DNA of 64,000 nt from Granulicella pectinivorans (GTDB taxonomy: Bacteria > Acidobacteriota > Terriglobia > Terriglobales > Acidobacteriaceae). The notes beneath the pieces are model-generated. The model worked only from the letters and a program-made list of their open reading frames with translations, did not search any database and was not told the origin of the DNA. The position numbers and the translations under genes are program-made. Every line of letters begins with the position of its first letter. Position 1 is the stretch's first letter. The stretch is taken from the NCBI RefSeq assembly GCF_900114625.1, contig NZ_FOZL01000001.1, positions 2,728,001 through 2,792,000 on the forward strand, read 5' to 3'. Shown piece by piece: positions 51,805 through 63,527 of this stretch.

Positions 51805-52892
51805 ATGACCCAGACCACCATCCATCCCCTCGAAGCCATTCTGAAGGAACGCATCGCCATCATCGACGGCGCGATGGGCACGACCATCCGCACCTACGGC
51901 ATGCACGAGGCCGACATCCGCGGCGAGCGCTTCCGCGACTCCGACAAGGACCTCCTCAACAACGGGGATCTCTTCTCCCTCACGCAGCCGGACATGATCT
52001 GCGACATCCACCGCCGCTTCCTCGAGGCCGGTGCCGACATCATCGAGACCAATACCTTCGGCGCGACCTCCATCACGCAGTCCGAGTTCTTCGTCGACGA
52101 CCCCCGCGAAACCGGCGGCCGCAAAGACCCCGAGTTCTATCAGAAGATCATCGAAGACCAGTCTCTCCGCGACCTCGCCTGGGAGATCAACGAAACCTCC
52201 GCCCGCCAGTGCCGCGAGTGGGCCGACCGCGTCGGGAACGAGACCGGCCGCCAGCGCTTCGTGGCCGGAGCCATCGGGCCGCTCACCGTTTCGCTCTCGA
52301 ACTCCCCCGACGCCGATGACGCCGGCTTCCGCGTCGTCACCTTCGACCAGGTCAAGACGGCCTACATGGAAGAGGTCCGCGCCCTCATCGCCGGAGGCTC
52401 CGACCTGCTGCTCGTCGAGACCATCTTCGACTCCCTCAACGCCAAAGCCGCCCTCGTCGCCATCCGCGAAGTCTTCGACGCCGACAAGGTTCAGCTCCCC
52501 ATCATGATCTCCGCCGCCGTAGGCCGCGGCGGCGAGACGCTCATCTCCGCGCAGACCACTGAGGCCTTCTGGACCGCCGTGAAGCACGTAAAGCCCCTCT
52601 CCGTCGGCCTCAACTGCTCGCTAGGCCCGGACCTCATGTACCCCTTCCTATCGGAGCTCTCCGAGAAAGCCGACGTGGCGATCTCCGCCTACCCCAACGC
52701 CGGCCTGCCCAATCCTCTGTCTGAGACTGGCTTCGACCTCGGCCCGCCCGACATGGCCCGCTTCCTCGGGAACTTCGCGAACGACGGCCTCATCAACATC
52801 GCCGGAGGCTGCTGCGGCAACACGCCCGAGCACATCGCCGCCATCGCGAAAGCCCTCGAAGGCAAAGCCCCCCGCGCCTTGAAAGGGGCTGC

Positions 52893-52896
<4 letters not shown>
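51805..52896 (+). CDS. metH: Methionine synthase, homocysteine-binding subunit (split MetH)
   Basis: A 363-residue homocysteine S-methyltransferase domain corresponding to the first module of MetH. I-I-D-G-A-M-G-T-T-I near residue 20 and the three zinc cysteines, one in G-L-N-C-S-L-G (about 275) and two in G-G-C-C-G-N-T (about 335), are present. The following gene supplies the folate, cobalamin and activation modules, so the two proteins must work together. I chose the ATG at 51805 (AGGA just upstream); the GTG at 51742 and ATG at 51793 are alternatives. The next start overlaps the stop as ATGA, matching a gene split of an ancestral fusion. Confidence 0.95.
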
Positions 52897-55579
<2,683 letters not shown>

Positions 55580-55592
<13 letters not shown>

Positions 55593-55610
55593 CGCACGCC
55601 TTCCGCGGTG
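55580..55610 (+). terminator. Hairpin overlapping the metH stop codon
   Basis: CACCGCGGAA (55580-55589) pairs with TTCCGCGGTG (55601-55610); the metH stop codon begins inside the left arm. The following TTGT is a poor T run, so it may act as a weak terminator before the esterase-like gene. Confidence 0.5.
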
Positions 55611-55630
55611 TTGTAGATTGAAGTCAATTC

Positions 55631-57328
55631 ATGAAAACCCTTCTCTCGGCCGCCCTCCTGGTCCTCGCCTCCGCGTCCTCCCTCGCCCAGAAGATCGAGG
55701 TCATTGTCCCCACGAAAGCTCCTCTGCACGGCCACCTCATCGTCGTCTTCAGCAAGAACGAAAAGTCCGAGCCCCGCATGCAGATGGACGAGCGCTACGA
55801 GTCCGCGCAGGGGTTCGGCGTGGATGTGGGGATCGACGGAATCCCCGCCCCCGGCACCATCACGGTCGATGCTAAGACCTTCGGCTACCCACTCCGTTCA
55901 CTCACCGAGATTCCCGCCGGCGACTACTTCGTCCAGGGCGTCTTCAACCTCTATGAGGAGTTCCACCTCGGCTCCGGCAAGACCGTATGGCTCTCTCCCG
56001 ACAAGGGCGAAGGTCAGAAGTGGAACCGCAAGCCCGGCAACCCCTACTCCCGTCCGGTGAAGGTCCACTTCGACCCCAAATCCACCATCAAGCTCACCCT
56101 CGACCAGACCATGCCCGAGATCAAGGGCACGCCGCAGGATCCCGAGGTCATCGCCCAGCACGCGCCAGAGTCCAGATGGCTCAAGTACATGCGCTTCAAG
56201 AGCGAAAAACTGAGCAAATTCTGGGGTCGCGACACCTATCTCGGCGCATGGGTTCTCCTCCCCGACGGCTTCGACGAACACCCCGACGCCCACTATCCCC
56301 TCGTCGTCTGGCAGGACCACTACAGCGCCGGCCCCAGGCCCGCCTTCACCGCGACCGGCCCCAAGGGCCCCGGTGCCGCTCGCGCTGTCGCCGGCTATAA
56401 CTTCTTTCAGGACTGGACCCACGGCCGCGTCCCACGCGTCATCATCCTCTTCGTCCAGAACGCCAACCCCTACTACGACGACAGCTACGTGGTCGATTCG
56501 GCCAATGTAGGCCCCTATGGCTCGGCCATCAACGACGAACTCATCCCGGCCGTCGAATCCAAATACCGCGGCATCGGCCAGGGCTGGGCTCGCGCCACCA
56601 TGGGCGGATCCACCGGCGGATGGGAGTCGCTCGCCACCCAGATCTTCTACCCCGACAGCTACAACGGCACCTGGTCCGCCTGCCCCGATCCCGTCGACTT
56701 CCACGCCTACCAGAACATCAATCTCTACGACGACAAGAACGCCTTCTACCGCCGTGGCGACTTCGGCGAGGTTCCTACCGCGGGCGACCGTGAGCCGGAC
56801 GGCACCATCACCGCCACCGCAGCGGGCGAGTTTGCCTACGAGTACGTTCTCGGCACCCACGGACGCTCCACCGAACAATGGATGATCTGGCAGGCCGTCT
56901 TCTCCCCGCAGGGAGCCGATGGCTATCCCGCGGAAGTGCTCGATTCGAAGACCGGCGAGATCGACCCCAAGGTCGTGCAGTACTGGCACGATCACTACGA
57001 CCTCGCCGCGATCCTCAAGCGCGACTGGCCCACCCTCGGTCCCAAGCTTGAGGGCAAGCTGCACATCCAGGTCGGCGACGGCGACACCTATTTTCTCAAC
57101 AACGCCGTACACCTGCTCGACAAGCAGCTTCAGGCCAGCGTGAACCCGCACAGCGACGCGCAGTTCCAGTACGGCCCCGGCATGCCTCACTGCTACACCG
57201 GCGGCCCGTCGGAGTACACCATGCAGCAGAACAACGCCAACTGGGCCCAGCGCGTCATCCCCCAGATGACCGAGCACATGGTCAAAACCGCCCCCGCCGG
57301 GGCCGACGTCAAAAGCTGGATGTACTAG
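55631..57328 (+). CDS. Exported alpha/beta-hydrolase, putative esterase
   Basis: A 565-residue protein with a signal peptide (about 1-19, S-L-A-Q), an N-terminal beta domain (about 20-165) and a C-terminal alpha/beta-hydrolase fold of the putative esterase D type. The nucleophile elbow is G-G-S-T-G-G-W (about residue 328), and a late H in M-P-H-C-Y-T-G-G could be the catalytic His. Homologues in Acidobacteriota are unnamed; an esterase acting on acylated polysaccharides is plausible but unproved. It lies 38 bases after metH with no functional relation that I can see. Confidence 0.75.
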   Translation: MKTLLSAALLVLASASSLAQKIEVIVPTKAPLHGHLIVVFSKNEKSEPRMQMDERYESAQGFGVDVGIDGIPAPGTITVDAKTFGYPLRSLTEIPAGDYFVQGVFNLYEEFHLGSGKTVWLSPDKGEGQKWNRKPGNPYSRPVKVHFDPKSTIKLTLDQTMPEIKGTPQDPEVIAQHAPESRWLKYMRFKSEKLSKFWGRDTYLGAWVLLPDGFDEHPDAHYPLVVWQDHYSAGPRPAFTATGPKGPGAARAVAGYNFFQDWTHGRVPRVIILFVQNANPYYDDSYVVDSANVGPYGSAINDELIPAVESKYRGIGQGWARATMGGSTGGWESLATQIFYPDSYNGTWSACPDPVDFHAYQNINLYDDKNAFYRRGDFGEVPTAGDREPDGTITATAAGEFAYEYVLGTHGRSTEQWMIWQAVFSPQGADGYPAEVLDSKTGEIDPKVVQYWHDHYDLAAILKRDWPTLGPKLEGKLHIQVGDGDTYFLNNAVHLLDKQLQASVNPHSDAQFQYGPGMPHCYTGGPSEYTMQQNNANWAQRVIPQMTEHMVKTAPAGADVKSWMY

Positions 57329-57363
57329 GCAGAAATAAGCCGTCGACCCACAACCAAGAAAAG

Positions 57364-57408
57364 AAAGACGGATAAGCAAGCGCTTTGCTTGCACGTATCC
57401 GTCTTTCA
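57364..57408. terminator. Strong bidirectional terminator
   Basis: GAAAGACGGATA (57364-57375) pairs with TATCCGTCTTTC (57397-57408), with an inner stem around AGCAAGC-GCTTGCT-like bases. The TCTTTC/GAAAGA ends give U-rich tails in both directions. It separates the convergent esterase and sugar-porter genes. Confidence 0.8.
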
Positions 57409-57442
57409 TTCATTTACTCCCGGTTGCGTGTTGCTTGTCGAT

Positions 57443-59134
57443 TCAGGCCGTCTTCTTCTCAAACCCCAATTCAATCTCCTCGAGCGTCTTGCCCTTTGTC
57501 TCCGGCAGGAAGAACACAGCGATCGCGAAGTAGAGCACCGTGCAGGCCGCCCAGAACCCGAACATCGCCGCATACCCGTAGCTTCCGACCGTGGGCAGGA
57601 ATAACCCCGCGATCAACGTGGAGACTCCCTGGTTGATGAGAAGCGCGATGCCCATCCCGTTCGAGCGAATCCGTGTCGGCATCAGCTCCGACAATGCCAG
57701 CCACACCACCACGCCCGGTCCAGCCGAGTATGAGGCGATAAAGAGAGCCACGCACAGAGCGATGATCCAGCCTGTCTGTTCGCTCGGAATCGCTCCGTAC
57801 ATCGCTCGCTTCAGCACCAGCGGAGCCTTCGGGGCAGCCGCATCCGGATGGATCGTCAGCAGTCCGTCGCCCTCATCGCTCAGCGCCGTCGCCACCTTCT
57901 CGCCATCGCCATAGCTGTACAGCACCGTCACGCTGGTCGGCGCACCGCTCGCACTCCCTGCCATCAGCGTCTTCAGTGGAACGTCCACTGCGTTGCCACG
58001 TACCTGCGCCTGCACCGCCGGCATCACATCCAGTCTCTTCGCCTCGAACGAGTGGAAGAAGAAGGCTGCCGCCGCCAGCGAGATCACGATTCCGCCCGTG
58101 CCGATCATCAGCAGGAACTTCCGTCCCTTGCGATCGACCAGCGCCACCGCGACGATGGTCATCACGCAGTTCAGCATCTTCACTGAGAGGTCGCCCTGTG
58201 TGGCATGCTGTGCGTTCATGCCCGCCTGCCGCAGAATCACGACCAGGTACCCAAGAATCGAGTTGATGCCCGTGGCCTGATTTAGCCCCAGAATCAGGCA
58301 CGCCAGCACAAATGGAATGATGTACTTCCGCTGCAGGAGCGATCCACCGCCCTTCGCGCCTTCGCCCTTCGTCTTCTCGTCGGCCAGCGTCTGCATCTCT
58401 GCCAACTGCCTCTGCGCCTCGGCCTCGGGCGAGGACCGCCGCAGCGAAGCCAGCGCCGCCTCCACCTTGCCCTTGCGGAACAGCCAGCGCGGCGTCTCGC
58501 TGATGAAGAAGCTGCCGAAAAAGAAGATCAACCCGGGATACACGACCGAAAGAAACATGGCGCGCCACGCATGATTCTGCGCCGCATAGATCAGGTCCGC
58601 ATTGCCATGGGCCGCAGCAATCGCGCTCTCCGCCTGGTGCGTGTAGTAGAGCCCCGCGAACGAGGCGATCACGATGCCCACCGTGAGCATGAACTGGAAG
58701 ACCGCCGATCCGCTCCCGCGATGTTCCGCACTCAGCGCCTCCGCCAGATAGAGCGGTACAACGACGGCGATTACGCCACCGCTCATGCCCTGCAAAAGGC
58801 GCCCGATAAACAGAGGCACAAATCCATGCGAGATGACGATCAAGCCAACGCTCGCTACGAACATCAGGCCGCTGACGATCATCATCGTCTTGCGTCCCAG
58901 CAGATCGGCAAAGAAGCCCGCGACCAGCGACGACAGCATGCTCCCACCCAGAACCGCGGCTACGATCATCGACGTCTGTTCGAGCGAGAGGCTGATCGTC
59001 TTGCCCAGGTACAGCAGAGCCGCCGAGATGATGCCCACATCGATCCCGTACAGCAACCCGCCCATACCCGCGATGAAGAGGAGAAACTTCCCGTAGCCGA
59101 TCCTGTCGGCTAAGCCTGCCTTTGTAGCATCCAT
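57443..59134 (-). CDS. Sugar porter (MFS) with inserted extracytoplasmic loop
   Basis: A 563-residue sugar porter of the XylE/GLUT family. Family motifs: D-x-L-G-R-K after helix 2, the P-E-T-K-G sequence at the C-terminus, G-L-N-Q-A-T-G-I-N-S in helix 7 that binds the sugar. Compared with XylE (about 490 residues) there is an added hydrophilic stretch of roughly 90 residues (about 361-454) between two late helices, with a small beta-rich look. The ATG at 59134 has AGGGA at 9 bases; the GTG two codons earlier does not. It probably moves a pentose or hexose by proton symport. It forms a single-gene unit. Confidence 0.9.
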   Translation of the reverse strand: MDATKAGLADRIGYGKFLLFIAGMGGLLYGIDVGIISAALLYLGKTISLSLEQTSMIVAAVLGGSMLSSLVAGFFADLLGRKTMMIVSGLMFVASVGLIVISHGFVPLFIGRLLQGMSGGVIAVVVPLYLAEALSAEHRGSGSAVFQFMLTVGIVIASFAGLYYTHQAESAIAAAHGNADLIYAAQNHAWRAMFLSVVYPGLIFFFGSFFISETPRWLFRKGKVEAALASLRRSSPEAEAQRQLAEMQTLADEKTKGEGAKGGGSLLQRKYIIPFVLACLILGLNQATGINSILGYLVVILRQAGMNAQHATQGDLSVKMLNCVMTIVAVALVDRKGRKFLLMIGTGGIVISLAAAAFFFHSFEAKRLDVMPAVQAQVRGNAVDVPLKTLMAGSASGAPTSVTVLYSYGDGEKVATALSDEGDGLLTIHPDAAAPKAPLVLKRAMYGAIPSEQTGWIIALCVALFIASYSAGPGVVVWLALSELMPTRIRSNGMGIALLINQGVSTLIAGLFLPTVGSYGYAAMFGFWAACTVLYFAIAVFFLPETKGKTLEEIELGFEKKTA

Positions 59135-59369
59135 GGACACCGATCCCTGAAGAGATACATGGATGCTATCGCAAAGCCTGGCCTCGCGGCGCTTGCCGAT
59201 TGGACAGATGCCTTAGATCTCCTGCTGGGCCTGTTGATCGAGAGCAGAACTCCTTGCCGACCAACGGAAGCCCCGCGTTCTCCGATAGCGCCATGAACCG
59301 GTATACGAGTCACGCAGTGACCGCCCCGCGTCTAGTGGGACCGTCCGGCAGGACCATCGCCTTGAGCCC

Positions 59370-60509
59370 CTAAACCAGCTTCAGCGCCGCCTCAAGATCC
59401 GCAATCAACTCATCGCAGTCCTCGATCCCCACCGATACCCGTATCAACTCCGCCGGAATCCCCCTGGCGTCTTTGAGCGCAGCCGGTGTGCTCGCATGCG
59501 ACATCTTCAGCGGAACGCTGATCGTCGAGTTCACGCTCCCAAAGCTGACTGCGATCTTGAACAGCTCCGTCTTTTCTGCAACGATCTTCGCTGCCGCCGC
59601 TGAGCCGACCGCGAAGCTTAACACCGCTCCGCCGCCGCGCGCCTGCCTCATCTGTACGGCGTACCCGGGATGAAAAGGCATTCCCGGATAATGGACCGCC
59701 GCGACCTTTGCGTGACCCTGCAAAAACTCCGCGATCCGCAGGGCGTTTGCCTGCTGCGCATCCATCCGCAGCTTCAGCGTCTTCAGCCCACGCAGCACCA
59801 GATAGCAGTCGAAAGGCCCCAATGCCGTCCCTTCCGCGTTCTGCAGGAAGTAGACCTGCCGGGCCAGCTCCTCGTCCTTGACGACGACCGCCCCGCCGGT
59901 GACATCGCTGTGCCCACTGAGGAACTTGGTCGCCGAATGAATCACGATATCCGCACCCAACTCCAGCGGATTCTGTAAATACGGCGACATCGTGCTGCTG
60001 TCGACCACCACCAGTACCCCACGCTCCTTCGCCACCGCGGCAATCGCCGCCAGGTCGATAATTCGCAGCAGGGGATTCGTCGGCGACTCCAGGTACACCA
60101 TCTTCGTCGCCGGAGAGATCGCCGCCGAGACCTGCGCCACATCCGAGGCATCGACATACCGCACCGTAACGCCCGCCCGGTCGATCACCTCGCCAAACAG
60201 CCGCGTCGCCCCGCCATACAGATCCCAGTCCGCCACGATCTCGTCGCCCGCCTTCAGCAGACGCGTCACATTGGAGATCGCCGCCATGCCGCTGGCGAAG
60301 CAGAATGCGCGGCTCCCTCCTTCGAGAGCTGCGATCTGGTCTTCCAGCACACGCCGCGTAGGGTTGCCGCTGCGCGAGTAGTCGTATTCTCCAAAGCTGT
60401 CCGCATGCTCCTGCTCGAAGGTCGCCGTCTGGTAGATCGGCGTGCTCATCGGGCTGTACGGGTCTCTAGGCGCCACATCGTAGTGAACCAGCCGGGTCGC
60501 GAACTTCAC
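59370..60509 (-). CDS. PLP-dependent transsulfuration enzyme (CGS/CGL/CBL family), second copy
   Basis: A 379-residue Cys/Met-metabolism enzyme with the PLP lysine in S-A-T-K-F-L-S-G-H and the aspartate in V-V-V-D-S-S-T-M. The Y-S-R-S-G-N-P-T segment binds PLP phosphate from the neighbouring subunit. It could be cystathionine beta- or gamma-lyase or cystathionine gamma-synthase; sequence alone does not decide. The start is a GTG at 60509 overlapping the preceding stop as GTGA, so it is coupled to the other family member. Confidence 0.9.
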   Translation of the reverse strand: MKFATRLVHYDVAPRDPYSPMSTPIYQTATFEQEHADSFGEYDYSRSGNPTRRVLEDQIAALEGGSRAFCFASGMAAISNVTRLLKAGDEIVADWDLYGGATRLFGEVIDRAGVTVRYVDASDVAQVSAAISPATKMVYLESPTNPLLRIIDLAAIAAVAKERGVLVVVDSSTMSPYLQNPLELGADIVIHSATKFLSGHSDVTGGAVVVKDEELARQVYFLQNAEGTALGPFDCYLVLRGLKTLKLRMDAQQANALRIAEFLQGHAKVAAVHYPGMPFHPGYAVQMRQARGGGAVLSFAVGSAAAAKIVAEKTELFKIAVSFGSVNSTISVPLKMSHASTPAALKDARGIPAELIRVSVGIEDCDELIADLEAALKLV

Positions 60510-61699
60510 TTCGAACCTCCGAAGATCACGTCGAACGCCTGCTCAAAATCCTTGATTAGATCGATCGGCGACTCCAGGCCCACCGACAGACGAATCAACC
60601 GGTCCGAGATCCCAAGCCGTTCCCGCAGCTCCACCGTCAGGTCACAGTGAGAAGCTGTGGCCGGATTTGTAATCAACGTCTCCACGCTTCCCAGACTCTC
60701 CGCGCAGGTGCACAGCTTCAGCGCCTTCATGAAGCGCAGCGACTCGTCGGTGGTGGCGTTGAGCTCGAACGACAACATCCCGCCAAAGCCCTTCTGCTGC
60801 TTGACGGCGAGCGCATGCTGCGGAAACGAGGCTAGTCCTGGATAGTTCACGTGGTAGACGCGCGGATGCTTTTCCAGCCACTCCGCCACCTGCTGGGCAT
60901 GGCTGCAATGCATCGCCAGCCGGGCCGGCAGTGTCTTCACGCCCTGGATCGTCAGCCACGCGTCCTGCGGAGCCTGGATCGTGCCGATGATCTTCCGCAC
61001 AAACCGCAGCCGGTCCATGATGACGGCATCGTGGCAGGCCAGCGACCCGCCGATCGTGGCGTTATGCCCGTCAATGTACTTCGTCGTCGACAGCATGGAG
61101 ATATCCGCGCCCAGCTCCAGGCAGTTCTGCAACAGAGGCGTGAGGAAGGTATTGTCCACGCCGAACAGCACGTTTTCGTGCCGATGCGCGATCTCCGCCA
61201 GCGCCTTCACGTCGGACAACCGCAGCGTGGGGTTGGCCGGCGTCTCCGCGAAAATCAGCCGCGTATTCGGCTTGATCCCGGCCTCGACCGCGGCCAGATC
61301 CGCCGTGTCAATAAACGTGTACTGGACATCGAAGTGCGTCAGCACCTGTTCGAAGAGGCGCGTTGTTCCGCCGTAGATTACCTCGGACAGAATCACATGG
61401 TCGCCCGACTTCAGCAGCCCCATGCACAGCGTGGTGATCGCCGCCATGCCGCTCCGGAAACAGAGCGCCTGCTCGGTCCCTTCGATCGCGGCGATCGACT
61501 GTTCGAGCGCGTTGACCGTGGGGTTAGCGCCACGCGAGTAACCATAGCCTTTGGTCACTCCCACGCTCTCGTGGATGTACGTGGCCGTCTGATGAACCGG
61601 AAAAAGAATGGAGTTGGACTGGCTCTCGTACACGCGGTTGGAGTGGATCACCAGCGTGGAGGGCTGAAAGGCGGGACGTTCGGATAACGGGTCGGACAC
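60506..61699 (-). CDS. PLP-dependent transsulfuration enzyme, first copy (CGS-like)
   Basis: A 397-residue member of the same family. PLP lysine in S-T-T-K-Y-I-D-G-H, phosphate-binding Y-S-R-G-A-N-P-T and the aspartate in G-V-D-N-T-F are present. The two tandem copies share only moderate identity, so a division of labour, such as cystathionine gamma-synthase and beta-lyase in methionine synthesis, is likely. The start is a GTG at 61699, 7 bases after AAGGAG; the longer TTG form has no ribosome site. With the split metH genes 5 kb away this gives homocysteine formation and methylation. Confidence 0.9.
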   Translation of the reverse strand: MSDPLSERPAFQPSTLVIHSNRVYESQSNSILFPVHQTATYIHESVGVTKGYGYSRGANPTVNALEQSIAAIEGTEQALCFRSGMAAITTLCMGLLKSGDHVILSEVIYGGTTRLFEQVLTHFDVQYTFIDTADLAAVEAGIKPNTRLIFAETPANPTLRLSDVKALAEIAHRHENVLFGVDNTFLTPLLQNCLELGADISMLSTTKYIDGHNATIGGSLACHDAVIMDRLRFVRKIIGTIQAPQDAWLTIQGVKTLPARLAMHCSHAQQVAEWLEKHPRVYHVNYPGLASFPQHALAVKQQKGFGGMLSFELNATTDESLRFMKALKLCTCAESLGSVETLITNPATASHCDLTVELRERLGISDRLIRLSVGLESPIDLIKDFEQAFDVIFGGSK

Positions 61700-61987
61700 A
61701 GAAATTCTCCTTGGCAACTGAGCAGGACAACAGAAAACGAGGTCGGAGAGAAGTTGGCCCCAGACGGCTGCTCAGAGAAGGGAAGTGGACGAAACGGTCA
61801 CTACACCAACACTGGCCTTACGCCGCCTGGGGCGGACATGGCCATAGGCATTCGGAATGTCGTGTCAGCGAGATGCATCGAGTCTTGGTCACCGTCCAAA
61901 GTCTATCGTATCGTGACCCGCCAAGACGAACAACGCCCGCCCCGGAACATCCGGAACAGGCGTCATGTTTCTACGAAGATTGCTCTG

Positions 61988-62269
61988 TCAGGCAAGCCGT
62001 TTCGCAATCAGATAGGGTCGGCCAGCATCTACCGTCTCCGGCTGTACCGGAAAGGGAAGCGCAGGCATCGGACGGCGGCGTTGAATCTGTTCTCCCGCCG
62101 CCCGCCACGTCTGGACGACGTAGCTTTCACTGCATGTCGAACAAATCCATACGTACTTCTTCCGGCTCTGCCCCGGAGTGGCCTCGATCGGCGTATCGAT
62201 AAGGTGCAGTCGGCCCGACTGCAACGTGGATTGCGAAGCGTGGCATCCTGGAATCGCGCAAGTGAGCAT
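61988..62269 (-). CDS. Small zinc-ribbon-like protein
   Basis: A 93-residue protein with four cysteines in two knuckles, C-A-I-P-G-C near the start and W-I-C-S-T-C near residue 46, followed by a basic tail. This looks like a treble-clef or zinc-ribbon fold found in many small acidobacterial proteins of unknown role. The ATG at 62269 has GGAG 8 bases upstream and starts exactly at M-L-T-C; a GTG at 62332 would add 21 residues. No function is assigned. Confidence 0.65.
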   Translation of the reverse strand: MLTCAIPGCHASQSTLQSGRLHLIDTPIEATPGQSRKKYVWICSTCSESYVVQTWRAAGEQIQRRRPMPALPFPVQPETVDAGRPYLIAKRLA

Positions 62270-62447
62270 GGTGTCTACTCCGATAGATAAAGTCTTGCAG
62301 GCTTTGAACAGGTCTTCCGTGATCTCTGTCACTGGAATCCTGATCGAGACGAAGGTGAAAAGGGGAGGTTAGTCTCGTTCATCGGGGAGCCGGCCCGAAA
62401 GGTTTAGGTCACGCGTGCAGGGGTGTGACACAAAGGTCGTTAGCAGT

Positions 62448-63452
62448 ATGATGTCCGACATGGAAAAGAAGTTGCGTTGGGGTGTACTCAGTACTGCGGC
62501 AATCGGCCTTAAAAAAGTTTTACCCGCCATGCAGCTCGGCGAATATGTCTCCGTCGACGCGATCGCCTCCCGCAACCTCATGAAAGCAGAGGAAGCCGCC
62601 GCCGTTCTCGGCATTCCGCGCGCTTACGGCAGCTACGAAGAGCTCCTCGCCGATCCCGACATCGACGCGGTCTATAACCCTTTACCCAACGACCTCCACG
62701 TCCCTTGGACCATCAAAGCCGCCGAGGCAGGCAAGCATGTCCTCTGCGAAAAGCCCCTCGCCCTGACCGCTGCCGAAGCGGAGAGCCTCCTCGAAGTCCG
62801 CGCCCGCACGGGCGTCCAGATCGGCGAGGCCTTTATGGTCGACTGCCATCCGCAGTGGCTCCGCACCCAGGCTCTCCTCCGCGAGGGCGACATCGGCGAT
62901 CTCCGCGCCGTCTACGGACACTTCAGCTACACCAACGTCAATCCCGACAATATCCGCAACAAGATCGAGCAGGGCGGCGGCGGCCTCATGGACATCGGCT
63001 GCTACCTCATCCATGCCGCCCGCTACGCCTTCGCCGCAGAGCCCCTCCGCGTCGTCGCCCTCGTCGAACGCGACCCCACCATGAAGACCGACCGCCTCAC
63101 CTCGGCCCTCATGGAGTTTTCCGGTGGCCAGGCGATCTTCACCTGCAGCACCCAGCTCGTGCCCTACCAGCGCGTCCAGTTCCTCGGCACCAAGGGCCGC
63201 ATCGAGATCGAGATCCCCTTCAACGCCCCGCCCGACCGCCCAACCCGTCTCATCGTAGACACCGGAGCCGGCCCCATCGAAGAGACCTTCCGTATCTGCG
63301 ACCAGTACACCCTGCAAGGCGATGCCTTCTCGAAGGCCGTTCTCGAGAACACGGAGGTTCCCGTTACGGTAGAAAACGCCATCGCGAACATGAAGGTGAT
63401 CGACGCCATCTTCCGTTCCGCCGAAACCAGCCAATGGGAGAAGGTCTCCTAG
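62448..63452 (+). CDS. Cytoplasmic Gfo/Idh/MocA oxidoreductase
   Basis: A 334-residue dehydrogenase without a leader peptide, unlike the exported one at 20326. The Rossmann half begins L-R-W-G-V-L-S-T-A-A-I-G and has the C-E-K-P-L-A motif near residue 105; the second half has the G-G-G-L-M-D-I-G-C-Y substrate segment. It resembles the glucose-fructose oxidoreductase and 1,5-anhydrofructose reductase branch acting on sugars or cyclitols. The start could be 62448 or 62460; neither ribosome site is strong. It is followed by an intergenic repeat. Confidence 0.88.
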   Translation: MMSDMEKKLRWGVLSTAAIGLKKVLPAMQLGEYVSVDAIASRNLMKAEEAAAVLGIPRAYGSYEELLADPDIDAVYNPLPNDLHVPWTIKAAEAGKHVLCEKPLALTAAEAESLLEVRARTGVQIGEAFMVDCHPQWLRTQALLREGDIGDLRAVYGHFSYTNVNPDNIRNKIEQGGGGLMDIGCYLIHAARYAFAAEPLRVVALVERDPTMKTDRLTSALMEFSGGQAIFTCSTQLVPYQRVQFLGTKGRIEIEIPFNAPPDRPTRLIVDTGAGPIEETFRICDQYTLQGDAFSKAVLENTEVPVTVENAIANMKVIDAIFRSAETSQWEKVS

Positions 63453-63464
63453 CGCCACCACTCC

Positions 63465-63496
63465 GGGTGCCCCACATCTCGCATGTGAGACGTGGG
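63465..63496. repeat. Intergenic hairpin repeat, copy 2
   Basis: It shares GGTGCCCCACATCTCG with the copy at 51637-51667 and again forms a hairpin, with arms CCCACATCTC and GAGACGTGGG that contain one mismatch. It starts 13 bases after the Gfo/Idh stop. Confidence 0.6.
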
Positions 63497-63527
63497 TATG
63501 CCGCCACTCCATCCTAAGGAAACGCGC

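Noticed and set aside
59135..59369. Gene remnant between the sugar porter and the PLP enzymes
   Set aside because: Short frames there show no family similarity that I can recognise.
61700..61987. Possible SAM or SAH riboswitch before the transsulfuration genes
   Set aside because: The conserved cores of these riboswitch classes are not present on the minus strand; only an ordinary leader is seen.
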